NCBI GenBank assembly: GCA_031763025.1
Contig: JASSKH010000006.1
Coordinates: 6,011,691 to 6,075,690 of the forward strand
Direction: 5' to 3'
DNA length: 64,000 nucleotides
Origin: Macrocystis pyrifera
Taxonomy: Eukaryota; Sar; Phaeophyceae; Laminariales; Laminariaceae
Part shown: positions 45,741 through 56,532 of the stretch, piece after piece
Layout of the letters: every line of letters begins with the position of its first letter
Position numbering within the stretch: the stretch's first letter is position 1
The notes under the pieces: model-generated
The model's input: only the letters and a program-made list of their open reading frames with translations
Database searches by the model: none
What the model was told of the DNA's origin: nothing
Made by a program: the position numbers and the translations under genes

Positions 45741-47479
45741 ATTTCCGGTACCAACCACATCCCCACACCCCCACACCAAAATACTAAAAAATGAAAACCG
45801 CGTTGATAGTCCTAGCCCTCTAGGTCTATCAGTATCAAGAGCAGACGCGGGGCGGATTTACAAGGAAACACAAGGGCCGCTTGGTCTTCATATTAATGTA
45901 TGAAAGGTCCTTACATTTCTGCCCACCTGGGAGTTATATAGGAAGCATCCTGTTTTCTCTGAAGCTGCCCACATGAGGAGCTTACAGTACAAAAAATCTC
46001 CCGAAAAGTAGACGCTTTCTCGCAAAAAATCTCCCGAATAATTTTTCTCTAGAAAAAAAAAACGTTATAAAACCTCGGCCTATGATTAGTACAGTGATTG
46101 TATGGTTAAACAAATGTTGTAACACTCAGTTTTGAAAAATTGGGGGGGAAACGCCTACCGCTATCGAAACGCACGAGCGCCGGCAGCAACAGCAACGTCG
46201 TTGCCTTGGGCTCCTCTCGTGTATGTAGTTGCATTTGCTCTACCGCCGAAGCTGTGCGCGTGATGCTGGGACCGAACGGAATAGAGCAAGTCCCATTACT
46301 ACCCGGAGATTCTATTTCCACCGCGCCTGACCCTCTCGGGAAAAGGCCGGGTGAACATACTCAAGCGCCCCGGGTCAGCAGCAGTCTGGTCTGCTGGTAC
46401 AACAACGGGAGCTACGTACGGATGAAGTCTTGAAATTGACAACACGACACGTATTTCGTTCGCGCAAAGTGTGCTAAGAAGCTTAAGCTATCGCCGGGGG
46501 GAGAGCTACAGAGGGGCACGTCGGTAGAGAAGCGTGAAGACGTTTCGCGGGTTGAACATTAAACGCCGTTAGCCACGACCGATTTTGTGCGAACCGGTGA
46601 TCGTTTCTCATTCCTATACTATACTAAAATATCAGAATAGTGGTGTAGAACGTGATATATAGGGTGTGGATATGTGAAAACAACAAAATAATGGCTGGAG
46701 GTAGAGATGAAAAAAAACTGTTTTTTCAGCAGACGATATATGGACTGGAAAAAAAATCGTACCTGGTGTTAGAGGTGTTGAGTGATTTATTGATACAGGT
46801 GAACCCGATTCGTGAAACTAAAAAAAAAAAATGCGTAAACTTGTTTCACCAATGTATACACATACCTTCACGGTTCTCTTTGTTTACTTCGATCGCGTGA
46901 GTGGAACTATTAATAGCAAGCGAGGACACACAGCTACAAGCACGGGACGGTGGTGCCGACAGGCTGGATGAACACGCGGAGCAGACGATGTTTTTTTGCT
47001 TGTAGCATTCACCCAGAACCCACAAACGGCTGATACCCCAGGCAACCTCCTACAAGAGCCGGGTCCGTCCCCAGCTACCGCAAGTAAAAAGTGTGTTACT
47101 GTGGTGGTCGATCGTCTCTTCCTAGGAGTCGCGAGTACTCAGTCAACCCATTTCAGCTCCTGTACCCTGGGGACTCGCGAGTACTCAGTCGAGCCATTTC
47201 AGCTTCTAGCACCCCTGGGGACTCGCAAGCTGCTGCTATCTAGCAGCTGGCAGCAGTTTCTGGGGCAGACATGTATACCGTCCATATGTTAATCTTTCGT
47301 TGATAATCGGCCTGCCAGTGGGGTAGATACTACTGCAATCTCGGAGAGGAATGCCGTGGAGGCGGATCGACCCCAACAAATCACGGGATTTTACAGACGC
47401 GAAGCAAGACGTACCTTACCGTCGTCCCCCGACTCCTCCGTGCTCCCGGTTCATTCCCCATAAATCGTGGATACCCAGA
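45741..47479. other. No gene supported
   Basis: Frames of 60-100 codons exist on both strands near 46106-46433, and neither is recognisable. TCGCGAGTACTCAGTC followed by CATTTCAGCT is repeated at about 47129 and 47174. An AAAAATCTCCCGAA pair lies near 45994 and 46026. Confidence 0.45.
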
Positions 47480-48010
47480 AACACAGATATTGACACAACA
47501 ATCATGGGTATACAGTATACACGCAGGTAAACCATGTGGACACGTAGAGCATGGATAGTATGGATACACACACGCATACCAAGGGTATACTTGAAAAAAA
47601 ACACGGACACCGAAACATGAAAACAGTCAAGACACACAAGTCATGTACACACAAGCAAAAAAATCATGGATACACACACGTAAATCATGGATTCACCTAC
47701 AAATCAAGGACTCAAAAACATACAGAGAGCAGATAGGCATACAGATCAACCATAACCTAAACATATGTATGATAGAAACACGCACGTATCACGGGCACGC
47801 GAACACACAAACCATGGATACACATACACAAACAAAACATGCCGTGTCGTCATTCAGCGATTCTTCCGCGTCCGCGGTTCCCTCCGGCGGACACACACGC
47901 ACACAAAGTTTGCACACACAGGTTACCCATGCCCACAGCTCACACAAACCAAAAGGCATTCATAGATATCCACACGCACATATATATATTGGCAAACACA
48001 CACAAAAGCA
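47480..48010 (+). repeat. Degenerate ACAC / ATCATGGATACAC repeats
   Basis: About 500 bases dominated by words such as CATGGATACACACAC, AATCATGGATACAC and CACACGCACA at irregular spacing. The plus frames here are rich in Thr and His and are artefacts of the repeat. Confidence 0.75.
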
Positions 48011-48060
48011 CGGCTAAGCACCCGCAAAAATTGCGTACACATACAAAAGGTAGGACCAAC

Positions 48061-48232
48061 CTCGCCATCATCCCCCGCTTCCGCAGCGTCCCCATCCCCC
48101 TCCCCCTCCCCCTCCCCCTCCCCCGCGTCTAGGTATCCCCCTTCCCGCGCTGCATCGGCTGTGTCGGGGTATTGGGGAGGGTCCGCCCCGCTCCCCTGTG
48201 GCGAAACGCCTGCCGACGTCTGGTTTCGTGCA
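48061..48232 (-). CDS. Possible acidic linker exon
   Basis: Minus frame from an acceptor GCTTTTCTCCAG (before 48232) reading ARNQTSAGVSPQGSG, then DAAREGGYLDAG and a Gly-Glu/Asp run from a CCCCCT repeat, ending at a possible GAG/GTTGGT donor. Strand and style would suit the missing upstream part of ORC3. The low complexity and lack of homology keep this tentative. Confidence 0.2.
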
Positions 48233-48534
48233 CTGGAGAAAAGCAAACAATGGTGGTAGTGGTTGGGGCGAGAGTACACGAAAACAAGACAAAACAACCT
48301 ACACTCCTGCTCCAAGGTCAGAGCAAGCCAGAATGGTGACATTTCTGGACGAATAAAAAAACGCTAATTATTTGTTCAAATGTATTCACTTGGTTACTTG
48401 GTTTGAATATACCACCCCCCCCCCCCACCCTGCCTGGACCTCAAAGCAAAAAGAACTGTGCCATTTTTTTGCCTGAATACCTCTGGGTGGGGGGAGGGGT
48501 GGGTAGGCGGGGGTAGGGCGGGGCGGGGTATACG

Positions 48535-48935
48535 CATTGTCACGCATGGCCGTGGTCGTACGACCATAGACCCTCGTATCCCTACAATGCGGGAACGGAG
48601 CACGTCGGGTGTTCACCGACGAGGCAGACATTTGTTGCACCAAGCGCGAGGCGCTGTGAGGCGTTCGGCGAGTCGCATGAAGGGTGACCTGCACCCTACG
48701 AAGAACCGCCGCCTGTGAGGCAGACTTTCTTGCATATGGATGACAACGTCGAACTACAGTACCTTACGCGTGTTCTGGTGTGGCCGTTTCCAGAGACAGC
48801 AAGGCATGGGGATACTATGTACCTGCCGCGTGGACGCCTTGCCATACACCCAATACGGGATACGGTCATCCCCCCTGGGCAAAGCAAGGTTCTCCACCCC
48901 GCAAAAATGATCTAACTCGACCGCCAGCCATGGCG
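48535..48935 (+). mobile_element. Dispersed element X, copy 1
   Basis: Starts GCATGGCCGTGGTCGTACGA and ends near ACTCGACCGCCAGCCATGG. The reverse complement of the end, CCATGGCTGGCGGTCGAG, resembles the start, so imperfect inverted ends are likely. Internal landmarks are CGGAGCACGTC, GTCGCATGAAGGGTGA, GGATGACAACGTCGAA, CCAGAGACAG and GCCTTGCCATA. It has no lasting coding frame. Related copies lie at 54838, 54959, 58045 (inverted) and 61870. Confidence 0.65.
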
Positions 48936-49110
48936 ACCGCCGAAAACAAAAGGGGGGGGCGGGGGACCGGGTTGTAAGCTCCGCTGTATACCAGTCTTTG
49001 CTCTCTGCTGATAAATATCAATATGTCTCACTGAAAAACAGATACAAGTTTCTCTGAAGGGTTTCCCGCCTGTTGAAGAGGCGGTCTTCCCTCTCGTGGT
49101 ACGTAGTCGT

Positions 49111-49130
49111 GGGGGGGGGGGGGGGGGGGG
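49111..49130 (+). repeat. G20 homopolymer
   Basis: Twenty consecutive G. A partial X-element end (GCATAGCCGTAGTCG) follows directly. Confidence 0.95.
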
Positions 49131-51023
49131 ACTATCGCGCATAGCCGTAGTCGCGAATCTACGTATACAACCTCTACCCAAAGCACAGCTGAATTATTTA
49201 GAGCCAGCCATCGACTATTCCAAGCAAAGCATCGGATCCGATCAGGCCCTCTTGCCCCCGTCCGCATCTGCAAACCTGATAGCCTATCCCCGGCTCTTGA
49301 CAATCCGGGCGAACCCCCGAGATTCTTCCAATTTCATAGCCCTCGCTGTCTGCTGAAGCTTCTTTACACGTTACACGGTGGTCTACAGCAGTGTAGTGGT
49401 ACGCTTCGAATATTGCTGCATAGCGTTGACGTCGAGGGTTCGGCTATCCGTACAGAGTTGTATTCCTCGAAAGGACGCCAACCTTCCCAGAGCGCCGATT
49501 AATAGTGTGCCTAGGCAGAGTTAGGCGCGAGTCCACGAGGGGAAAAAAAAAGGTGCCGAACGCTTCTCGCGATAACAGCGAAAGGCGCGTACCGTACGTA
49601 CAGCAGTGCAGTGGGGGAGAGGGGGGACAAGAGCCTACCTACATCTACCCGATTCTAAGATAAAAGGGGGGGAAAAGGGTGGAAGACAATAAATGGGATG
49701 GAAGCAACATGCAAACAAACAATTCGTGTGAACGGTTTTCACCTGTTAAAGAGGCGGTTTCCTCTAGAAACGGCGGCCTTCGCGCCGCCTCCACTGGCGA
49801 AGGTTCCCGAGGCTCCTGAGGTTCCGGGGGTTCCGGAGATGCCATCGGCGTCGCGGTCCCAGGAAATTGCTGATGCTTCGTCCCCCGGAGACTGCGTTGT
49901 TGATTGGTTCGTCGGTAGAGGGAGGGGTGAGTTGGCTTACTGTGAGTACCAGGTAGTGCACAGATCAGACAGATCAGACAGATCGTGATCTATCTGATCT
50001 ATCTTTCATCTGGTGGTCATCTAAATCCTCGCGCGCCGTTGGGGAAGGGACAACGCAGGAAACACGAGCTGACATAGAACATGCGGATTGTACGGGCTTC
50101 CACATGGCAACATTGGCTGAATCAAACAATACCGAGAATAGCAGGTTATACGGGCTTCCATACGGCAATACTGGCGAAATAAAACAACATGGGGAATAGA
50201 TCTAGACCATGGCGTGTAGGAATCAATCATGGCGTGTGTGAATGGTAAGTGACTTCCTTCACGGCTACTAGCTAATAATAGTCGGGTGGTCGAGTAACCT
50301 AACAGATTAGCGTAACCTTCTTGCCTCGTAGGTGGGGATACATCCGGGTGTGACCAGGTCCTGATGGAATCATGCGCGGTAGAAAGCCGCTTACCGCGGA
50401 TGCTGCTATTAAGGAGACCTAAGCTACAGTAAGCATGCATGCTTTAGGGACCTTGTGGATGGGGTCATATACGGGTGGGATCAGGTCTATGTGCCACCAG
50501 GGTCGGATGGGATGCGTTCCGGACAGTCCATCATCCTGCCAATAACGACAGCACCTAGAAGCACTATGGCGGGTACGGAGAGGGGAGTGACAAATACAGC
50601 GACGGCCGCTGCTTGAGTGGTGGAGCTGAGACAAAAGAAGGATTTCACGACGAGTAACTAATCGGTAGATGCTGCTGGCCAGCTATTAATAATTTCCTGT
50701 ACAGTAGTCGGCAAGTCGCCTGGTGGAGCCAACTCACTTGCCGACTTGAAAGCGAGCCAAATCATCCACCCCTCCCCTCGGCCAAGAGCGCCTTGCTCAT
50801 TCAGCACTCCGTCCTACACGTATGGACATGCATCTTCCGGAAACGACGATCAGGCAACTATCAATCCGACTAATGCCTACATGGTATCAGGGTGCCAGGG
50901 TATAAAATAGTTGGCGACTCTCGCCGTGCTGATTGGCTCACAGCACTAAAAAACCTTAACTCAAAACCCGAGCTAAAGACGTAACGACTCTCTAAAGTAA
51001 ACCCTGCGCGCGTGATACTATTA
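49131..51023. other. Mostly non-coding
   Basis: Contains an AGATCAGACAGATCAGACAG run with its inverted partner (about 49964-50005), a pair of CGGGCTTCCA-AC/TGGCAATA-TGGC repeats near 50095 and 50151, and a Pro-rich minus frame near 49742-49950 that I did not accept as an exon. Confidence 0.4.
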
Positions 51024-51027
51024 ATAA

Positions 51028-51134
51028 TATTATGGAGGCCATAGTAAATAGGACCCACGGTACACACAAAAACCCATATATTTACCTATTTTTACTACCA
51101 ATATGTGGTCCTATTTATTGTGGTCCCCCGTAAC
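51028..51134. mobile_element. 110-bp palindrome-ended MITE, copy 1
   Basis: The left end TATTATGGAGGCCATAGTAA mirrors the right end TATTGTGGTCCCCCGTAACA. The core shares TATATTTACCTATTTTTACT and GGTCCTATTT with the other copies. It is the most diverged copy. The family's consensus ends read TATTACGGGGGACCATAGTA and its complement. Confidence 0.75.
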
Positions 51135-51229
51135 AGTAGGATAGGGGTGTGAACTTTTTGCCTTGCAAGGCAAACGCTTGTGACTGACGGGGCTCCTCAA
51201 CTTAAGGAACTGCAGTACCCAATACAATA

Positions 51230-51550
51230 ATGCACTAAGGTGTGCCTTATCACCCACGTAGGTGTTCTTTGTACCCAATAAGGCGTTCCTTGTACCCAAT
51301 AAGGCGTTCCTTGTACCCAATAAGGCATGATTTATCACCCATTAAGGCATCCCTTGTACCCAATAAGGTATGCCTACTATTACGGGGGACCAGAGTAAAT
51401 AGGATCTACGGTACACACAAAATCCTATATATTTACCTATTTATACTAACAGTATTTGGTCCTATTTACCATGGTCCCCCGTAATAGTACCTGGTATTCA
51501 ATAAGAAGGCATGCCTTACACCCAGCGAGGCAATCCTTATCGCCTGAATA
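51230..51550 (+). repeat. 21-bp minisatellite split by a MITE
   Basis: Units of AAGGCGTTCCTTGTACCCAAT, at least six before 51377, with related units (GGCATGCCTTACACCCAGCG, GGCAATCCTTATCGCC) resuming after 51487. The 110-bp MITE at 51378-51486 lies between the two blocks. The plus frame of LYPIRRS heptads is a byproduct. Confidence 0.8.
51378..51486. mobile_element. 110-bp palindrome-ended MITE, copy 2
   Basis: 109 bp from TATTACGGGGGACCAGAGTA to GGTCCCCCGTAATA. Its ends are nearly perfect reverse complements over about 28 bases. TA at both outer edges would suit a TA target duplication. It is inserted in the 21-bp minisatellite. Confidence 0.9.
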
Positions 51551-51602
51551 CCAGTTGTGACATGCATTTGTTATTCGACGAGGGAAAAACAGGGCAAGAA
51601 TC

Positions 51603-51630
51603 GGGGGGGGGGGGGGGGGGGGGGGGGGGG
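51603..51630 (+). repeat. G28 homopolymer
   Basis: Twenty-eight consecutive G, the longest homopolymer in the window. Confidence 0.95.
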
Positions 51631-51840
51631 CGATAACTGTGACCCCCGATCTGAGCTACTAGTATTGATAGCATCGAGAAAAAAAAAAGGGAGAAAAAAT
51701 AAAGGGGGCGAGGAAAAGCAAATACACTCTCCAAGTCAGTATCAGTGCACTGTGTAAGTATGGAGCTCCTTCAGTGAGTACTTCTCCGAAAAATAAGAAC
51801 ATGAGGTGCTACCACTGCCTACCGTAGCAAACACGCCTCC

Positions 51841-52485
51841 TTACGAGTATATACCCCTTTCATCCTGCGCCGACGTTCGCGTATATACCTGTTCGGCCCA
51901 CCCTTCCGCGTCCGCTTTCGCCCACAGCTTCCGCACCCGACCTGCAGCTAGACGGAGGTAGCTCGCCTCCTTCACATCGAGCAGTTGTACCGCACGAGGC
52001 GGCCGGTCCGCAGAACGATAACAGGACCCGTCCATCTGATTGGCAGAGCCGTCACCGGTGTGCCCCTCGCCATTGTCGCGGTTGTTGGTGATAGTGTTGG
52101 CCGGGGGCGCCGAAATCGCTTCCTCATGGATCCCATCGGTCGATGCCGCTCCCTGACTGGCTGAACTTATGGACGCCGCTTCCTCATTGGACCCACCAAG
52201 AGTCATCGCGTTCTGAGTGGCCAGTGCTACCGACGCCGCTTCCTCACAGGTTCCACCAATAGACGCCGCTTTCTCATTGGCTGGAGCCGCCGCCACCGCT
52301 CCCTCATTGGCTCCATCAATCGGCACTGCTCCTTGGTTGGCCAGTGCTGCCGACGCCGCTCGTTCGTTGCCGCGAGCAATCGATGCGACTGCCTGACTGG
52401 TCGAAGGGGTAGGCAGCGCTCGAACAAGCTCTAGCAGAATGCAATCAACCTTGGCGGGCGAAAGGCTGCCCAGTGATTCCGCCGC
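51841..52485 (-). CDS. Terminal exon of an unknown gene, with 20-residue repeats
   Basis: The open minus frame enters through the acceptor CATGCGCACAG before 52485 and ends at TAA (51841), giving 214 residues in phase 0. It begins AAESLGSLSPAKVDCILLEL. About four and a half 20-residue repeats follow, each of the type GxNEEAAS-x-ASQGA (about residues 38-130). The C-terminal region reads VQLLDVKEASYLRLAAGRVR and KLWAKADAEGWAEQVY. The repeats are 60-bp units in DNA that keep one frame, which favours real coding. I do not recognise the protein. The C-terminal segment is probably helical. It may belong with the exons at 55798, 56288 and 60647. Confidence 0.55.
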   Translation of the reverse strand, partial: AAESLGSLSPAKVDCILLELVRALPTPSTSQAVASIARGNERAASAALANQGAVPIDGANEGAVAAAPANEKAASIGGTCEEAASVALATQNAMTLGGSNEEAASISSASQGAASTDGIHEEAISAPPANTITNNRDNGEGHTGDGSANQMDGSCYRSADRPPRAVQLLDVKEASYLRLAAGRVRKLWAKADAEGWAEQVYTRTSAQDERGIYS

Positions 52486-53399
52486 CTGTGCGCATGCACA
52501 CGCAAAAGGATGCACAAACGTCGGGTAGGGTCACAACTTAACTCACACGTTTCCGCATACGACCGCTTATACGAGCGCTGAACACCGGAAAGCATGGCTA
52601 GGTGAGACAATCTTCTGCGGCTCGCACCCGTCAAAATATGTGATTAAAGCTCATGTAAGCTCCAACTGCTCACCCTTGGGGAGCATGTGTGACTGAGATA
52701 CCCTCGTATGTATCACCCGTAGCCAGCCCCCAGTATGCACGTGTACATAGACGAGCAAATCTCCTACAGCTCATGTACGCGACGAACATATCATAGGCCA
52801 TCAGGTAGCTCCTACCGCTCTGGGTGTGTGTCAATATAAGCACCGCTTGGTCTTCATACCAACTTTTTAATGGTCCTCATATTCCCGTCCAGAGCTCTAC
52901 CCCGGAAGTGGGAAATGAGAGTAATCGAAAACTTGACACGGTCGACGTGTGAAAGTGAAGGTTTGCCGTGATTAGGAGGCGTTACGAGACAGAAAAAAGA
53001 GGGGGAAAGCTTAGGCCGTCGTTCACTCATCGCTCACTATATACTAAGGCATACGATACCAGTGTACCAGGGGTGTTCAAAAGAAACAAAAAACGGCAAA
53101 CGTCACCTGTTTTTTTTTATGTCCCAGACCTGGGTGGAGGAGGTATACTACCAAGTAAAAATAATTACAACAACAAAAAAAAGTCATTTTGTTCGTTCGG
53201 TCGTTCGTTCAAAAATCTCTTTCTCATTCTGAGTTTGCGAAGGAGTGTATACAGTGTACAGAGTAGGTCGTTTTCTCTTGCCTTTTTGGTCGTGCACTCT
53301 GGGCGAAAATATAGGTATTGTTTATACATTAATATCAATACCAAGCGTTCCTTATAATGCCGGTCAGAGTGGCACGCATTTGAGAGAGGACTCCCTACG
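52486..53399. other. No gene seen
   Basis: Intron or spacer. A CCGCTTGGTCTTCATA block near 52846 is related to one near 45881. The plus frame at 52968-53357 is not supported. Confidence 0.4.
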
Positions 53400-53403
53400 T
53401 CGA

Positions 53404-53462
53404 ACAGATAGATCATGATCTATCTGATGATCTATCTGATGGTCTATCTGACATATCTACAG
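53404..53462. repeat. Palindromic GATCTATCTG array
   Basis: AGATAGATCATGATCTATCT is a near-perfect palindrome, followed by two more GATCTATCTGAT units and a CTACAGTAGATCGTC half-palindrome. A strong hairpin is expected. Confidence 0.8.
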
Positions 53463-53479
53463 TAGATCGTCTATAGATA

Positions 53480-53720
53480 TTAAACTGCCGACATGAGATG
53501 CCGGCGTAGGATCCGAACCGTACAGATAGATCCAACCCAGAAAAAAATTGGGCTACAGCAGTAGATCATGCAGATCAAAACAACTCCCACCAGACAACAT
53601 GAGCTACGTCATTCAGATCATACACAATACAGATGAGGAATAAAATATGCATCTGCTCTGAAAGGTCTACTTGTAAGTGATGAGGTTGGAATCGATGAAT
53701 CTATCCGATACGTGTGGTTC
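53480..53720 (+). repeat. Dispersed repeat G, copy 2
   Basis: Partner of 45476-45740, sharing AGATCCAACCC, ACAACATGAGCT, CATACACAAT, TGAAAGGTCTAC and ATCGATGAATCT. It also carries TACAGCAGTAGATC. Confidence 0.6.
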
Positions 53721-54194
53721 AAGAAATGGGAGGGGGGATACGGTGTGGCTAGCGTGTGGTTCCGCCGCCTTCTCATAAAATAGAAAAGGTTTCCACTACT
53801 CAGACTGGAGGCGGGAGGCGAGCCCCTACAGTAGCACATACCTATGTAAACGGTTGTTCGTTTGTAATCAGGACTCCACACAGCAGTTTTTAGGCAAAAT
53901 TTCCACAAAAACGCAAAAAAAAAAAAAAAAAACGTTTTTTTTTTTACACTGAGGACACGTGTAACGGCAAGAGGTAAACACGTTTCGGCCTAAACAGTTC
54001 TGGCTGCGAACGGCTTCTAGTCGTGACTCGTATTTGTTAAAGCTTTATCACGTCAACAGGGCCTTGATTTTATTATTATTGTAGCTAGCTGCATGGATCA
54101 TAGTATGGTATGGTATGATACTAAACAAAGCCATACAAATATTCCAATTGTCCCGAAGTTTAAGGGGTTTAATATGTTCATTGGGACGGAGTGG

Positions 54195-54303
54195 TATTAC
54201 GGGGGTCCATAGTTAACGGGACCAAATTTTGTTAGTAAAAATAGGCAAATATATAGGTTTTTATGTATACCATAGGTCCTGTTAACTATGGACCCCCGTA
54301 ATA
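54195..54303. mobile_element. 110-bp palindrome-ended MITE, copy 3
   Basis: 109 bp, core inverted relative to copy 2: TATTACGGGGGTCCATAGTT on the left, GTTAGTAAAAATAGG and CATAGGTCCTGTTAAC inside, TATGGACCCCCGTAATA on the right. Confidence 0.9.
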
Positions 54304-54837
54304 GTGCAAGCATGGGTTATAGACTGCCCATCGTGAAATATCTACACAAAAAACGTGTGTGTGTTTTATTGTACAAACATATCGTATGGGTTTGATCCAG
54401 TGTCACCGGCAAAAAAATGCCACCAAAACATACAATACATGCAGGTTCTTCAGGAGGTGGCATACTAATCGTGCACGACCTACGCGGGGGGACTGTCCAG
54501 TCATTCAACACAGTAGTCACTGCGTTCAGGCGACTCCTGGAGCGACTACTTCACGGGAACACCAATGGACAGGACCATGCCAATTGGTGACTGGAAGCGG
54601 AGATACAAGGTTGGGTTTACCACCAGGGCAGTGGCGGCGAAGCGGGACCGGGGGCAGGCCTCACCAACGCGTCCGACCGGCCGTTGCCATCCGCTTTCGC
54701 AGTCGGTTTCGCTGTCCGCGCACGGAGGTATATTGCTACAAACAACGTAACTTTGGGTGAAAGGAGGCAACAGGACTCCGGGCTTCCTTTGTGTTGGGGT
54801 GTCCGAGGGAACGCGGGTAGGGGGGGCAAGGTGTTCT

Positions 54838-54930
54838 CGATATCATCCATGGCCGTAGTCGTATGACCATACACCCTCGCATCCCTACAATGCCGGGACG
54901 GAGCACGTCAGGTTTGCACCAACCAGGGGG
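54838..54930 (+). mobile_element. Dispersed element X, 5' fragment
   Basis: CATGGCCGTAGTCGTATGAC, CTCGCATCCCTACAATGC and GGACGGAGCACGTCAGG. It is a head-only copy directly upstream of a fuller copy. Confidence 0.6.
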
Positions 54931-54958
54931 GAGTAGTAGGTGAGGCTGTGGAGGGAGG

Positions 54959-55400
54959 TGTTGTCATTGTCGTGCATGGCCGTAGTCGTATCACCCAAGG
55001 TAGAGCAACGTCGGGTTATCGCCCCGCCCAAGCAGACATTTGCTTGCATCGCTTGCATCGTTTGCATCAAGAGCACGAAGCGAAACAACCATGTGAGGTA
55101 CAGCAGTTCAGCCAGTCGCATGAAGGGTGAGTGAGCTGTATCCTACTAATAATATGAACAGCTGGCGAGGCGGACTTCTGGCATTTATGTGGATGACAAA
55201 CGTCGAATGTATTTATGTTTTTCCCCCCGGCGTGGCCACTTCCAGAGACAGTCATGGGTATACTACAGTATTTAACTGCCTCGTAGGTGCCTTGCCATAT
55301 ACACACTACGTGTTACAAATATTACATTCCCCTTGTGAGGCGGAAAGGTTCTCCACCCCGAACAAATGGTCTAACTCGACCACCATCCATGGTGATCGAC
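54959..55400 (+). mobile_element. Dispersed element X, copy 2
   Basis: Starts GTGCATGGCCGTAGTCGTAT and ends near ACTCGACCACCATCCATGGT. It shares GTCGCATGAAGGGTGA, GGATGACAAACGTCGAA, GGCCACTTCCAGAGACAG, GGTGCCTTGCCATA and GGTTCTCCACCCCG with copy 1. An internal GCTTGCATC triplet near 55033 is extra. Confidence 0.65.
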
Positions 55401-55569
55401 AAAAAAAAACACTGGGCTGGGGGGAGGGTGGAAGGCGGAGTCGGGGGGGGGGGGAGTGGTGCCATGGGTATTAAGCTACAGTAGGCTCACTTCAGATACT
55501 TCTGTTTTAGCTCTATATAAAAACAAGCAGGACAACAGCAACAGCACGGACAAACTAACACGAACCACG

Positions 55570-55599
55570 ACGACATCACCGCCACCACCACCGCCACCG

Positions 55600-55630
<31 letters not shown>

Positions 55631-55765
55631 CAACAACAAAACCACCACATCACCTCCCCCACCACCAACAACACCACGACCAAAAATCAACGACACTATC
55701 AACGATACTATCATCGCCACGACCAACATCGCCAACACCAACACCAACACCAACACCAACACCAC
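55570..55765 (+). repeat. (CCA)n / (CAA)n / (CAACAC)n microsatellite cluster
   Basis: CACCACCACCGCCACC runs followed by ACAACAACA and ACACCAACACCAACACC. The long Pro/Thr frame across it is repeat-derived. Confidence 0.9.
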
Positions 55766-55797
55766 CGCCAACAATGACTAACTACTTAACGTGTCAC

Positions 55798-55926
55798 CTG
55801 CTGAAGCTGAGAGTAGTACGAGCGTCTGAATCTTCTGCCTTTCATCGAAAAAAGCTCCACCACCGCCATGCCTCCCCAGTCGAACCTCACCCTCCCCTCG
55901 AAGGCCTCATCAAGCACCTTCAAAAC
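55798..55926 (-). CDS. Exon of an unknown gene (phase 0-0)
   Basis: Acceptor CGCGCTATAG and donor CAGCAG/GTGACA bound exactly 43 codons. The peptide includes VLKVLDEAFEGRVRFDWGGM and FSMKGRRFRRSYYSQLQQ. Even composition and clean GT-AG borders make it one of the best unassigned exons here. A stop-containing copy lies at 56425-56532, and a third related exon at 56288-56398. The family is not recognised. Confidence 0.5.
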
Positions 55927-56287
55927 CTATAGCGCGGAACGTTATTGGAAACAATGGTGAGTCAGCATCCCAGCGGCTTTAACATTTTTGAGGGGGGGGT
56001 AAATAGACGGAGGGCAAAGCGACCATGATGACAGGAAGGGCAATGCGCGATTAGGGGTGGGGGGTGATACAATGGTTGATTTCCGGGTTACAACGGTTGA
56101 GAGCAAGGGGTCGTGCGGCCAGGGCGCACCATTATATTACCTGTAATGCTGGCCGCTCACGCTGGTCGTAGATAACATCAAAATCATTGTCTCGGGGACC
56201 TAACGAGGTTCACATCGACATTGAATGAATTCCATGCTTCATGGATTTCAGGACCAGTTCAGCGATAACTCGACGCCAAAAAAGTAC

Positions 56288-56398
56288 CAGGTTTCCGAAT
56301 AGGGCGCTATGATCCCAGTGAGCTTCCTTAGGACCGCACCGTCCCCTCTTCCCCTCGCATGCTCCACCAAGCACCCGCAAAAACTCAGCAGCGATACG
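56288..56398 (-). CDS. Exon of an unknown gene, paralogous to 55798-55926
   Basis: Acceptor TTTTGTTTCAAACAG and donor CCTG/GTACTT bound 37 codons in phase 0. RIAAEFLRVLGGACEGKRGR parallels VLKVLDEAFEGRVR of the next exon, which suggests exon duplication. The donor context is weaker than that of its neighbour. Confidence 0.4.
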
Positions 56399-56424
56399 CT
56401 GTTTGAAACAAAACACAAAACATC

Positions 56425-56532
56425 CTACGAGCGAGATTGCATTTACTTCAGCAGTTTTCAGTCGAATCGCACCCGCATCCCCCCCCCCCCCGCCCAGCGT
56501 GCCTGATCAGGCACGTTCAAAACCTGTTCGGC
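56425..56532 (-). pseudogene. Decayed third copy of the duplicated exon
   Basis: Minus sequence GTTTTGAACGTGCCTGATCA follows an AACAG acceptor, as GTTTTGAAGGTGCTTGATGA does at 55926. A G11 run expands the middle, and where the neighbour reads RVRFDW this copy reads RVRFD then TGA. The exon is therefore closed here. Confidence 0.5.

Noticed and set aside
46106-46433. Opposing frames near 46.2 kb considered as an ORC3 exon
   Set aside because: No ORC3-like residues and no matching splice sites.
47480-48010. CRISPR-like spaced repeats (ATGGATACAC words)
   Set aside because: Spacing is irregular, the words are degenerate, and the window is eukaryotic.
49742-49950. Minus-strand Pro/Ser-rich exon with a CAG/GTGAAA donor
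   Set aside because: Two frames are equally plausible and both are low complexity. A similar block near 49060 has GC instead of GT at the donor.
54617-54770. Minus-strand Ala/Pro-rich exon
   Set aside because: The acceptor would need phase 1, which does not fit the phase-0 neighbours, and the composition is low complexity.
55456-55932. 158-codon plus frame with poly-Pro and poly-Thr
   Set aside because: Created by the CCA/CAA microsatellite; its last part is antisense to the better minus-strand exon at 55798-55926.
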